Of a DNA stretch of 64,000 nt, positions 45,707 to 53,897 are shown one piece after another. The number at the start of each line of letters is the position of its first letter. The stretch's first letter is position 1. A program made the position numbers and the translations under genes. Source of the stretch: Haladaptatus sp. DYF46 (GTDB lineage: Archaea > Halobacteriota > Halobacteria > Halobacteriales > Haladaptataceae); NCBI RefSeq assembly GCF_021083305.1, contig NZ_JAJFAY010000001.1:1736001-1800000 (forward strand), in the 5' to 3' direction. The notes beneath the pieces were generated by a model, which was not told the origin of the DNA, did not search any database, and saw nothing but the letters and a program-made list of their open reading frames with translations.

Positions 45707-46064
45707 TTGCTGGGAAGCAGCCCTCGAAAGCCCCCGCCACGCTCGCTACGAGTTGCAGTTGGTTGTTCTATGGTTGCAGTTGCCGAGAATCAGACCCTGA
45801 AAGCCCCCGCCCGCTCGCGACCGGTGTGCGGGATATCCGCGCTCCCCACACCGCTCACGCGGATACTGGCCCGCACAGCCGACCACGATGAACGCGAGCG
45901 GACGGCCCCTTTCAATCCCGCCCGCGTACAGCAACCGCACCGCAACAGCCACACCCTCCCCAACCGATTCCTTCAGTCGTTTCACTCCCTCAGTCATCCC
46001 TCGCACGACTTCACCGGACCGACGCGGCCGATGGTTGGCCGCGTCGGTCTGTCAGCGCGCGCCA
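45707..46064. repeat. Structured intergenic repeat, copy B
   Basis: Same architecture as copy A. P1 TGAAAG 45798-45803 with CTTTCA 45909-45914; P2 45807-45819 with 45893-45905; P3 TGTGCGGG 45825-45832 with CCCGCACA 45870-45877; P4 TATCCGCG 45834-45841 with CGCGGATA 45858-45865; P5 46015-46029 with 46037-46051. P4 arms differ completely from copy A (TATTCTGGCC vs TATCCGCG) yet still pair, and P3 and P5 also show compensatory changes. The first 15-mer TCGAAAGCCCCCGCC is at 45724. No supported coding frame. Confidence 0.82.
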
Positions 46065-46300
46065 GTCGGAAAACCGGGATGAGCGCTACTGACCAACCGC
46101 CGTGGCGCGTGCGCCAGCAGGTTCGCGGCCAGCCATCGGCCGCGAACCTGCGTGGCTATCGCGCGAGGGATGACTGAGCGAAGTTCTCAGGAGCGACCGA
46201 AGGGAGCGGACGAGAACCCGGAAGAGCCTGTCTCTTCCGGGCGAAAGAATCGGTTGGGGAGGACGTGGCTGTCCTTGGCGGATGAAGGGCGAGTGAGCGA
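46065..46300. repeat. Inverted extension of copy B with strong hairpins
   Basis: GCAGGTTCGCGGCC pairs with GGCCGCGAACCTGC (14 bp, 46117-46151), CCCGGAAGAG pairs with CTCTTCCGGG (10 bp, about 46218-46241), and two segments repeat upstream copy-B sequence in reverse: 46163-46178 is the exact reverse complement of 45989-46004 (16 bp), and 46243-46271 nearly that of 45946-45974. Thus copy B has long-range palindromic structure absent from copy A. Confidence 0.75.
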
Positions 46301-46460
46301 AGCGAACGAGGGCTTCGTGTTCCCTAGCAACAGGGAATATCGTAAATACGTCAATTCTACCATTTTCGCTTGAAAACCCGTAGTCTCGCCCATTTCCCAG
46401 TCGTCACACCGCACATGCTAGGGACGGGGACTAAGCGGGAACATAGGGGTATGTCATCAT

Positions 46461-47963
46461 ATGTCATCATCACACGGCAAAGACAGCAATAGCCTTTCAC
46501 GGGACATGGGGCTGTTCGGGGCGATGAGCACCGTCGTCGCGGGGACGCTCGGTGCCGGGTTGTTCGTCACGCTCGGCACGGCGAGTTCCACGACCGGACC
46601 GAGTGTTATCCTCGTGGTAGTCCTCTCCGGACTGCTGGCGATGGCCATCGCGGTGAACTACAGTTGGATGGCGACCATCTTCCCCGCCGCCGCCGGGTCG
46701 TACGCCTACATATCGCGGACGTTCGACAGTCGGCTTCCGGGCTTCATCGTCACGTGGTCGAAGTGGTTGGGGTACATGGCCGCCGACGCCGTGCTCGCGC
46801 TCGGTTTCGGCAGCTATCTCCAAGTGTTCTACCCCGGCATCGACCCGAAAATCGCTGGCTTTGCGCTCCTCACCGTCCTCTTCCTCGTCAACCTCGTCGG
46901 GACGAAGGAGTACAGCCTCTCGCAGAACGCCATCATGGCGGTGCTGATGCTCGCCATCCTCGTCCTCGTCATTCCGGGGTCGTTCCACGTCAACTCCGCG
47001 AACTACCAGCCGTTCTTCACCGGTGGAATGGACGGGTTCATCGGGGCCGCCGTCCCGCTGTTCTACGCCTACATCGGCATCGCCGTCGCGGGGCAGATGG
47101 GCGCGGAAGTCAAAAATCCGTCCAAGAACCTCCCGCTGGCGATGGTCGGCGGGACGCTCCTCCTCGTCGTCCTGTACGTCTGGACGGCCGCCGTCATCTA
47201 CGGCGTCGTCGGCGACTACACCGTGCTGGCGAACTCCGAGCGACCGCTGGCGACGGCGGCGGAGTCGTTCCTCGGCGGGAGCGCCATCGCCGTCGTCGCC
47301 TTCGGCGGCCTGCTCGCCACCGCCTCCAGCGTCCACGCCGTGATGGCGGCGGGCATCAAGATGCCGTACTCGTGGTCGTGGGACGAGGTGTTCCCGAAGC
47401 AGTTCTCCTCGGTGAGCGGGCGGTTCGGCACGCCGCACTACTCCCTGTTGACGCTGTACCTCGTCGCCGCCGCGCTGACCTTCTGGAGCGACGGCCTCGA
47501 CGAGGCCATCGTCATCGCCACGTTCAGCTACCTCATCGCGTACGCCACCGTGTCGCTGACCCTGCTGTACGTCCGGGCATCGCGTCCGGACCTCGTGGAA
47601 CAGGCGGGCTTCGACTACGGATGGCTCACCCCCATCACGGGCGTCGTGGCGGCACTCGGCGCGGTCGGACTGTTGACGAAAGCCGCAAACTTCGGCGGAT
47701 TGCCGGGTGCGTTCGCGGACTTCTTCGGGTCGCCGTTCGCCGGGAACATCCCGCTCGCCAGTGCGTACTGGACCGCGTTCGAGGCCGCGCCGACGCTCCG
47801 CATCTACCTCCCGTGGATGGTCGTCGGCCTCGGCATCTTCGCGGTCTACTGGCGACTCGGCAACCGGCGCGGCACCGACGTCGGCGCGATTCTCGACACG
47901 CTTCCGGGCGTGTCGAGCGAGGAACACGACCCGACCATCGGGGATGTGACCTCGGATGACTGA
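46461..47963 (+). CDS. APC-family amino-acid permease
   Basis: A 500-residue transporter with about 12 membrane helices from residue 15 to 470. TM1 contains the APC unwound-helix motif VAGTLGAGLFVTLG. Further motifs: SYAYISRTFDSRLPGFIVTW, and LYVWTAAVIYGVVG. Substrate unknown, likely an amino acid or polyamine. It overlaps the M20 peptidase by 8 nt, so import and hydrolysis appear coupled. The final 35 residues form a charged cytosolic tail. Confidence 0.93.
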   Translation: MSSSHGKDSNSLSRDMGLFGAMSTVVAGTLGAGLFVTLGTASSTTGPSVILVVVLSGLLAMAIAVNYSWMATIFPAAAGSYAYISRTFDSRLPGFIVTWSKWLGYMAADAVLALGFGSYLQVFYPGIDPKIAGFALLTVLFLVNLVGTKEYSLSQNAIMAVLMLAILVLVIPGSFHVNSANYQPFFTGGMDGFIGAAVPLFYAYIGIAVAGQMGAEVKNPSKNLPLAMVGGTLLLVVLYVWTAAVIYGVVGDYTVLANSERPLATAAESFLGGSAIAVVAFGGLLATASSVHAVMAAGIKMPYSWSWDEVFPKQFSSVSGRFGTPHYSLLTLYLVAAALTFWSDGLDEAIVIATFSYLIAYATVSLTLLYVRASRPDLVEQAGFDYGWLTPITGVVAALGAVGLLTKAANFGGLPGAFADFFGSPFAGNIPLASAYWTAFEAAPTLRIYLPWMVVGLGIFAVYWRLGNRRGTDVGAILDTLPGVSSEEHDPTIGDVTSDD

Positions 47964-49179
47964 ACCCGCGGAACTCGCGCGAATCGACCCGGACGAGACC
48001 ATCGACCTGCTCCAAGAGATGGTACGAATTCCCTCGCCGTACTTCGAGGAACACGAACTGAGCGAGTTCGTGTACGATTGGCTGGATTCGCGCGGCCTCG
48101 ACCCCGAGTACCACCACGTGAGCGAACCGACCATCACGGAGTACGAGGGCGACAACGTCCTCGCTCGTCTGGAAGGAAACGACCCGGACGCGCCCACGCT
48201 CCTACTCAACGCGCACATGGACACCGTGCTGTTGGTCGAAGACTGGGAGGAGGACCCCTGCTCGGGACGAATCGAGGACGGCAAACTGTACGGACAGGGG
48301 GCCTGTGACATGAAGGGCGGCCTCGCCGCGGTCATGGTCGCCTTCGAAGCGCTGGCGGAGATGGAGGGTGAACTCGCGGGCGACGTCGTCCTCTCCGCCG
48401 TGGTGGACGAGGAAGGGCCGTACGGACTCGGCACCGACCGCCTCATCCGCGACGGCTACACCGACGACTACGACGCCGCCGTCGTGACCGAACCGGGGCC
48501 GATTCTCGCACAGGAAGAGGATATCGAGAATCCCGCGCTCCTCCTCGGCGCTCGCGGGCGGTTCCTCTACGACATCGAAGTCAAGGGCCACGCGGCCCAC
48601 GGGTCCCAACCGCACAAGGGAATCAACGCCGTCGTCGATGCCGGAAAAGTGGCCGACGCGCTCTCGAACCTCGACGTCGGAAGTCACCCGAAACTCGGCG
48701 ACGGGTCGGTCTGTCCCCTCCTGCTGGAGGGCGGCAGCCAGACGCTCTCGGTTCCCGAACGCGCCCACCTCATGGTGGACCGTCACGTCGTCATCGGCGA
48801 AACGGAGGAGAAAGTACGCGAACAGGCCGAGGACGCGATTGCGGCCCTCGACATCGAAAGCGACGTGGAAATCGGGTTCCGCGAGTCGCCGGACCCCGGC
48901 ATCAAATACGGCCCCTACGTCACGCCGAACGACCACGACCTCGTAACGTCGCTCGTCGGTGCGACGGAGTCCGTCTCGGGCGTCGAACCGGCGTTCGGCT
49001 ACTTCGCCAGCGTCGGCGACTTCAACTACCTCGGCGACCGCGCGGACCTTCCGACGGTCATCGTCGGCCCGGACGGCGAAAACATCCACGGCGCGGGCGA
49101 GTTCGTCTACACCGACGAGGTGGTCGAGACGGCACGAATCGTCGCCGAGGGTGCAATGCGATTCGTCGGGTCGGAGTAG
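47956..49179 (+). CDS. M20-family metallopeptidase
   Basis: A 407-residue di-zinc amidohydrolase/peptidase: LLLNAHMDTV (H ligand, about 78-87), GACDMKGGLAAVM (bridging Asp), VVDEEGPYG (catalytic base E and ligand), HAAHGSQPHKG and the C-terminal FNYLGDRADLP...GENIHGAGEFV (H ligand). It belongs to the ArgE/DapE/ACY1-like group. It overlaps the permease by 8 nt. The likely substrate is an N-acyl amino acid or dipeptide brought in by the permease (inference). Confidence 0.93.
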   Translation: MTEPAELARIDPDETIDLLQEMVRIPSPYFEEHELSEFVYDWLDSRGLDPEYHHVSEPTITEYEGDNVLARLEGNDPDAPTLLLNAHMDTVLLVEDWEEDPCSGRIEDGKLYGQGACDMKGGLAAVMVAFEALAEMEGELAGDVVLSAVVDEEGPYGLGTDRLIRDGYTDDYDAAVVTEPGPILAQEEDIENPALLLGARGRFLYDIEVKGHAAHGSQPHKGINAVVDAGKVADALSNLDVGSHPKLGDGSVCPLLLEGGSQTLSVPERAHLMVDRHVVIGETEEKVREQAEDAIAALDIESDVEIGFRESPDPGIKYGPYVTPNDHDLVTSLVGATESVSGVEPAFGYFASVGDFNYLGDRADLPTVIVGPDGENIHGAGEFVYTDEVVETARIVAEGAMRFVGSE

Positions 49180-49215
49180 CAAAGTAACGAGAAGAAACCG
49201 GGGTCCCCCCGACTT

Positions 49216-50607
49216 TCAGTTCGCCGGTTCGATGTTCTGGTTCACGTGGAAGACGTTGTCGGGGTCGTACTCCGCCTTGACCGCACGCAACCGCTCGTAG
49301 TTGTCGCCGTAACTGGCCCGTATCCGATCGTCCCCTTCCTCCATCATGAAGTTGATATACGAGCCACCGACCGTGTGCGGGTGGAGCGCGTCCCAGTAGT
49401 CGCGCGCCCATTTGATGATCTTCTCGTCGTTTTCCGGGTCGCCGTCGACGCCCACGATGACCATCGACCAGTTCGCGTCACGAACGTTCCACGCGGTCTC
49501 GTCCGGTGCGACGTCGTGGACCGCCCCGTCGATGGGATAGAGGTGCATCGTCGACTTCGGGGTCGGCACCTCCGCGAACCGTTCGTGGACGGCGATGGCG
49601 TCGTCGGTCAACTCGCGCACGTAATCGCCCTTCCAGTACCACTGGTCGCCCGGCGGGTAGAGGTCGTCGAACATACCTTGAATCGCCGGATAGGGCATCG
49701 ACCCGACGTGTTCGAACAACGGTTCGGCGACGTCGCGGGCCGACTGGAGCGCCGCGTCGGTGTCGGATTCCGACCCCAGACTGCACCACATCAGTCCGCA
49801 CACGTTCTCTCCGTGGAGTTCTTCCGGGAATGGTTCACCCGGCACCTCGGCGACCAAGTAGAACGCGTACACGTCCTCCGGAGCCTGCGGAAGCCACTCG
49901 CGATACCAGCGCATCGTCGTTTCGAGTTCCGATATCGGCCAGAACAGCGGCCCCGCAATCACCGTCTCGACCGGGTGCAACTCGTACTCGAACGAGACGA
50001 CGACACCGAAGTTGCCGCCGCCGCCCCGAAGCGCCCAGAACAGGTCCTCGTTCTCGTCTTCGCTCGCGCGAACGAAGCGCCCGTCGGCGAGCACGACGTC
50101 CGCGCTCAGTAGGTTGTCGATCGTCAGCCCGTACTTCCGGGTCAGATAGCCGTGCCCGCCGCCGAGCGTGAGGCCGCCGACGCCGGTCGTCGAGATGACC
50201 CCGCTCACGGTCGCGAGGCCGAACGCGTGGGTCGCGGAATCCACGTCACCCCAGGTGCACCCCGGTTCGACTCGCACGGTCTTCGCGTCCGGGTCCACGC
50301 GGATGCCCGTCATGCCCGACAGATCGATGACCAGTCCGTCGTCCACCAACCCCAGACCGGGACCGCTGTGGCCCCCGCTTCGTACGGCGACGTCGAAATC
50401 GTTCTCGCGGGCGAAGTTCACGGCCGCGATGACGTCCCCGACGTTGGCACACCGGACGATGAGTCCGGGACGTTTGTCTATCATCGCGTTGTAAATCGTG
50501 CGCGCGTCGTCGAACTCCGGGTCGTCCGGCCGAACCAACGTTCCTCGAAGGCCCTCCCGAAATCGCTCGATGCTCGTTTCGTCAGCGTCTTTGGCTGTCG
50601 TTGCCAT
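49216..50607 (-). CDS. FAD-linked oxidoreductase (PCMH/BBE type)
   Basis: A 463-residue flavoprotein: PCMH FAD-binding domain with AVRSGGHSGPGLGL (His for 8-alpha linkage, about residue 80), VEPGCTWGDVD, TTGVGGLTLGGGHGYLTRKYG, and the C-terminal BBE segment YGDNYERLRAVKAEYDPDNVFHVNQ. The usual second cysteine of bicovalent BBE enzymes is replaced (VISTTGVGG), so FAD is probably monocovalently bound. Oxidises an alcohol or carbohydrate-type substrate. It is convergent with the M20 peptidase gene (36-nt gap). Confidence 0.92.
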   Translation of the reverse strand: MATTAKDADETSIERFREGLRGTLVRPDDPEFDDARTIYNAMIDKRPGLIVRCANVGDVIAAVNFARENDFDVAVRSGGHSGPGLGLVDDGLVIDLSGMTGIRVDPDAKTVRVEPGCTWGDVDSATHAFGLATVSGVISTTGVGGLTLGGGHGYLTRKYGLTIDNLLSADVVLADGRFVRASEDENEDLFWALRGGGGNFGVVVSFEYELHPVETVIAGPLFWPISELETTMRWYREWLPQAPEDVYAFYLVAEVPGEPFPEELHGENVCGLMWCSLGSESDTDAALQSARDVAEPLFEHVGSMPYPAIQGMFDDLYPPGDQWYWKGDYVRELTDDAIAVHERFAEVPTPKSTMHLYPIDGAVHDVAPDETAWNVRDANWSMVIVGVDGDPENDEKIIKWARDYWDALHPHTVGGSYINFMMEEGDDRIRASYGDNYERLRAVKAEYDPDNVFHVNQNIEPAN

Positions 50608-50826
50608 TGTGCCCCTCCTCCTGTCGCGCCCATGCGGACGCCGCTCGCGTCCGAATCACCATCGCAGCGGGCGCTAGTTGTCCTACTTCACCGACGACGT
50701 TAGATGTTACCAACTGTCAAAGAACGGGGGCGATATCCGCAGAATCCACAGTACGTTCGGACGAAGTTCGGTAAACGTGGGCACCATCGACGAAATCACC
50801 GGAAACTCGGAACCGGAGACGAGCGG

Positions 50827-51762
50827 CTACACGACTCGGTTGGTGAGTTCCTCGTCGGCGTCGATGTGCTGTGTGTTCTCCCGGACGAGTTCCGCGATGT
50901 GTCGGTAGTAATCGACCTCCGCGGCGGCGGCGTGGGGCGTGACGATGACGTCGTCCATGTCCCACAGCGGGGAGTCCTCGGGGAGCGGTTCCTCCTCGAA
51001 CACGTCGAGGGCGGCACCCGCTATTTCGCCGTCCCGCACCGCCGCGACCAAGGCGTCTTGGTCGGCACAGTCGCCGCGACTCACGTTGATGAAGTAGGCG
51101 TCGTTGCGCATGGCGTCGAACTCCGCTTTCCCCATCAGTCCTTCCGTCTCCGCCGTGAGCGGCGTCGCCAGCGCGACGAACCGGGCGCCCGAGACGGCCT
51201 CGTGGAGGTCGTCGTTCGCGTACACCGTCCGAACGTGCGGGACCGATTCGGCGGAGCGGCGGACGCCCGTGACGTGCATGCCGATGGCGTCGGCGCGCTT
51301 TGCGATTCCCTGCCCGAGGGTACCGAGACCGACCACGCAAATCGGCTCGTGCTGGAGCGTGAACGGTTCGTCCCAGTCGGGGCGATTCCACTCGTGAGCG
51401 ACCTGCTGACGGGAGAATCCGTGGAGGCGGCGGGCGATTTCGAGCATCGTTCCCAACACCGTCTCGCCGACGCTCGTGCCGTGAATCCCCGTGCTGTTCG
51501 TCAGGACGATTCCCGCGTCCCCGAACTCGTCGAGCGGGAAGCGGTCGTAGCCCGCCTGAATCGAGTGCACCCATTCGAGATCGGTGTCGAGGAAGGCATC
51601 CCGGTGGGCGAACGTGACGAGCGCGTCGCAGTCCGCGAGCGCGTCGTCCCCGTCCGCCACGACGACGACCGTCGGATCGAGCGCGGAGAGTTCCTCTCGC
51701 AGTTGCTCCGCCGGGAAGATGGCACCGACCGACTCGTGGATTCCGAGGTGTGAAATCTGCAT
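50827..51762 (-). CDS. D-2-hydroxyacid dehydrogenase
   Basis: A 311-residue NAD(P)-dependent enzyme: VVGLGTLGQGIAKRADAIG (nucleotide binding, about 142-160), the catalytic Arg in INVSRGD (about 225-231), Glu in DVFEEEPL, and His in VTPHAAAAE. Converts a 2-oxo acid to a D-2-hydroxy acid. The ATG at 51762 is used because upstream residues are not family-like. The substrate may be glyoxylate/hydroxypyruvate or a branched 2-oxo acid. Confidence 0.92.
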   Translation of the reverse strand: MQISHLGIHESVGAIFPAEQLREELSALDPTVVVVADGDDALADCDALVTFAHRDAFLDTDLEWVHSIQAGYDRFPLDEFGDAGIVLTNSTGIHGTSVGETVLGTMLEIARRLHGFSRQQVAHEWNRPDWDEPFTLQHEPICVVGLGTLGQGIAKRADAIGMHVTGVRRSAESVPHVRTVYANDDLHEAVSGARFVALATPLTAETEGLMGKAEFDAMRNDAYFINVSRGDCADQDALVAAVRDGEIAGAALDVFEEEPLPEDSPLWDMDDVIVTPHAAAAEVDYYRHIAELVRENTQHIDADEELTNRVV

Positions 51763-51873
51763 GGAGAGGGATATCCGCGGCTTCGGAATGAATCTTCGGA
51801 AGGGGGAAGGCGGCGTTGATTGCTCCACGCGGCATCGGTAGTTTACTGTCGGTTCGGCGGGAAAGCGGGCACA

Positions 51874-52446
51874 ATGACGGGACGCGGCGACATCGGCGGG
51901 TGGTCGTTCGGGGAGACGGAGTGTACGGTCAGGAAACACCTCCTCCGCGAGGAGTTCCGGGTCACGGATACGGACGGAAAAACGCTGCTCACGACCGAAC
52001 GCAAGGTGTCGGAAGGCCGGGCCACCTTCCCGTTTCGGGATGCGGACGAAAACCTCGCCTTTCGCGTCAATTCGGGCCAGACTTTCGACATCGCCGGGGA
52101 GTACGCGCTCGTGGAAGCGGGGACCGACGAGACGAAACTCGTCCTCTCACAGGAGTTGGACTTTCGTCGCCACCACTGGACCATCGACCGACCGGACGGG
52201 GAACGCATCGCCGAGTTGTCCTCCCGCCGGAGCATCTCCGGCGCGCTGAACACCGTCGTGGACGTGTTCTCTCCGTTCCCGCGCACGTTCAGCGTCACGG
52301 CACCGAACGGCGAACACATCGGGACGGCTTCGGGACGCCTCTCGCCACGAACCGTCTACGACGTGCACATCGAGCGTCCCGGAGCGATTCCGCGGACCAC
52401 GCTCACCGCTGGCGTGATAGCCGTCGCCGTTCTGGAAAGCGTGTAA
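51874..52446 (+). CDS. LURP-one/tubby-like protein
   Basis: A 190-residue protein built of a central beta-barrel with repeats such as VRKHLLREEFRVTDTDGKTLLTTERK and HHWTIDRPDGERIAELSSRRS, ending in a hydrophobic helix (TLTAGVIAVAVLESV), the layout of LURP-one-related (scramblase-type) proteins. It may bind a membrane or phosphoinositide-like lipid; its role in archaea is unknown. Confidence 0.78.
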   Translation: MTGRGDIGGWSFGETECTVRKHLLREEFRVTDTDGKTLLTTERKVSEGRATFPFRDADENLAFRVNSGQTFDIAGEYALVEAGTDETKLVLSQELDFRRHHWTIDRPDGERIAELSSRRSISGALNTVVDVFSPFPRTFSVTAPNGEHIGTASGRLSPRTVYDVHIERPGAIPRTTLTAGVIAVAVLESV

Positions 52447-52587
52447 CCGGGAGAGATGGCTCTCGGAACGTATCGAAGGGGCGGCTCGGGAGAAATCCTC
52501 GTCACAAGGGGCTCGGAGGGGGTAACTTTCGTCACCGCCGCCCGAGCGGGAGTAGCCACCAGAGTGGTTTGACTCTTGCGCGTTCGG

Positions 52588-53832
52588 TCAGTCGTCCCAT
52601 TCGGCTAATTCCCGCAGTTCGTCGGCTACCGCGCCGATATCTGCCCGCTCCAAAACGCCGCGTTCGGTGACGTAGCCGGAGACGAACTTCGCGGGCGTCA
52701 CGTCGAACGTCGGATTCAGGACCGACAGGTTCGCGTCGCCGTCGTACACCGCGTCCGAGTCCCCTTCTTCCAGCACGGGGTCGTTCCCGGTTCGAACCTT
52801 GTCCGTCGCGGTGACGACGGACACCGGAACGTCCTCGTTCCTCGCTGCCATCGCCGCTCCCCGAGTTCCGGTCTTGTTCACCACGTCGCCGTTCGGGAGG
52901 ACGGAATCGGCTCCGACGACGAGGCGGTCCACGTCCTCCGTCGCCAACACGTGCGCTATCGCGGCGTCGGTGTGGAGCGTCACGTCAGTTTCCTCGGCCA
53001 GCGACTCCGCGACGCCGACGCCTTCGCGGGCGGGACGGGATTCGGCGACGAACGCGCGGTCGGCGGCGCGAAGCGCGTCCAGCACCGTCCCGGAGCAGGA
53101 AAGCGTGAGGACGGCTTCGTCGGCGATTTCCTCGCGGGCGTTGCTCGTCGCCTCTTCGTCCACGCGGGAGGCGCGTTCGATGCCGTCGATTGCGGCACGT
53201 TCGACCGCCGCGGGGGTTCGGTCGTCGTCGGTCGCATCGGACATGATGCGGTGCACGCGGTTCGCCAGCGCGGCCATGCTCGGCCGGGCGTCGAGGAGAT
53301 TCGCCGCGAGTCCGGTCAGTTCGTCCCAGTCGCCGCCGCGAACCGCGCACAGTCCGGCCCGGTCGCGGAGGACTTCGAGCGCCCGGACCGAGATGTACGC
53401 GGACCCGTGGTCGGCGTCCTCGGCGACGGACTGGACAGTCGGCGTGACGCGGTCGTAGGAGGTCCACAGGTCCGGTACCGTCTCGCGGCGAAGGAGTTCG
53501 GTCGGCGGGACCCACGCCGTCTCGGTCGTCTCCCAATCTACGGTCGCGTCTCGACTCGAACAGTCGAAGAGATACGGGTGGACGACCCAACGCTTGTCGA
53601 GCGAGTCGTCGTCCACCTCGAACGGGTCGCCGGAGCGGACGAACGTGCAGGCGGAGAGCAGTCCGGTCTCTTCCTCTATTTCCTCGCGTGCGAGCACGTC
53701 GGGGTCGCCTTCGGCGTGTCCGGCGACGCCGCCCCACTTGCCGGAGTACGATCCGACCTCCTCGCTTCGGCGGAGGAGCAACACCTCCCCGCGGTCGCGC
53801 AGAAAGCAGGTGACGACGTGGGTTTCGTTCAT
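52588..53832 (-). CDS. NUDIX domain fused to an eIF-2B-like (R15P isomerase-type) domain
   Basis: A 414-residue fusion. Residues 1-140: NUDIX domain with a box-like GHAEGDPDVLAREEIEEETGL. Residues about 150-414: IF-2B fold with VGADSVLPNGDVVNKTGT, VTATDKV and VTPAKFVSGYVTE, the signature shared by eIF2B-alpha, methylthioribose-1-phosphate isomerase and ribose-1,5-bisphosphate isomerase. NUDIX hydrolyses nucleoside-diphosphate-linked compounds and the second domain isomerises a sugar phosphate, so the pair may turn a nucleotide into ribulose-type sugar phosphates. Start 53832 gives MNETHVVTCFLRDRGEV. Confidence 0.88.
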   Translation of the reverse strand: MNETHVVTCFLRDRGEVLLLRRSEEVGSYSGKWGGVAGHAEGDPDVLAREEIEEETGLLSACTFVRSGDPFEVDDDSLDKRWVVHPYLFDCSSRDATVDWETTETAWVPPTELLRRETVPDLWTSYDRVTPTVQSVAEDADHGSAYISVRALEVLRDRAGLCAVRGGDWDELTGLAANLLDARPSMAALANRVHRIMSDATDDDRTPAAVERAAIDGIERASRVDEEATSNAREEIADEAVLTLSCSGTVLDALRAADRAFVAESRPAREGVGVAESLAEETDVTLHTDAAIAHVLATEDVDRLVVGADSVLPNGDVVNKTGTRGAAMAARNEDVPVSVVTATDKVRTGNDPVLEEGDSDAVYDGDANLSVLNPTFDVTPAKFVSGYVTERGVLERADIGAVADELRELAEWDD

Positions 53833-53897
53833 ACGAGGATGGACGGGAGAGCGACAGTTGAAGTCTCGGATGAAATGGGAAAGAGTGGCCCGACGAC

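Noticed and set aside
45888..46373. Several Pro/Ser/Arg-rich ORFs in the structured repeats (both copies)
   Set aside because: They track the hairpin sequence, differ between copies and lack a plausible start; the element is better read as non-coding.
46451..46470. Direct repeat ATGTCATCAT at the permease start
   Set aside because: A ten-base repeat at the start codon; could mark a start-site duplication but has no further support.
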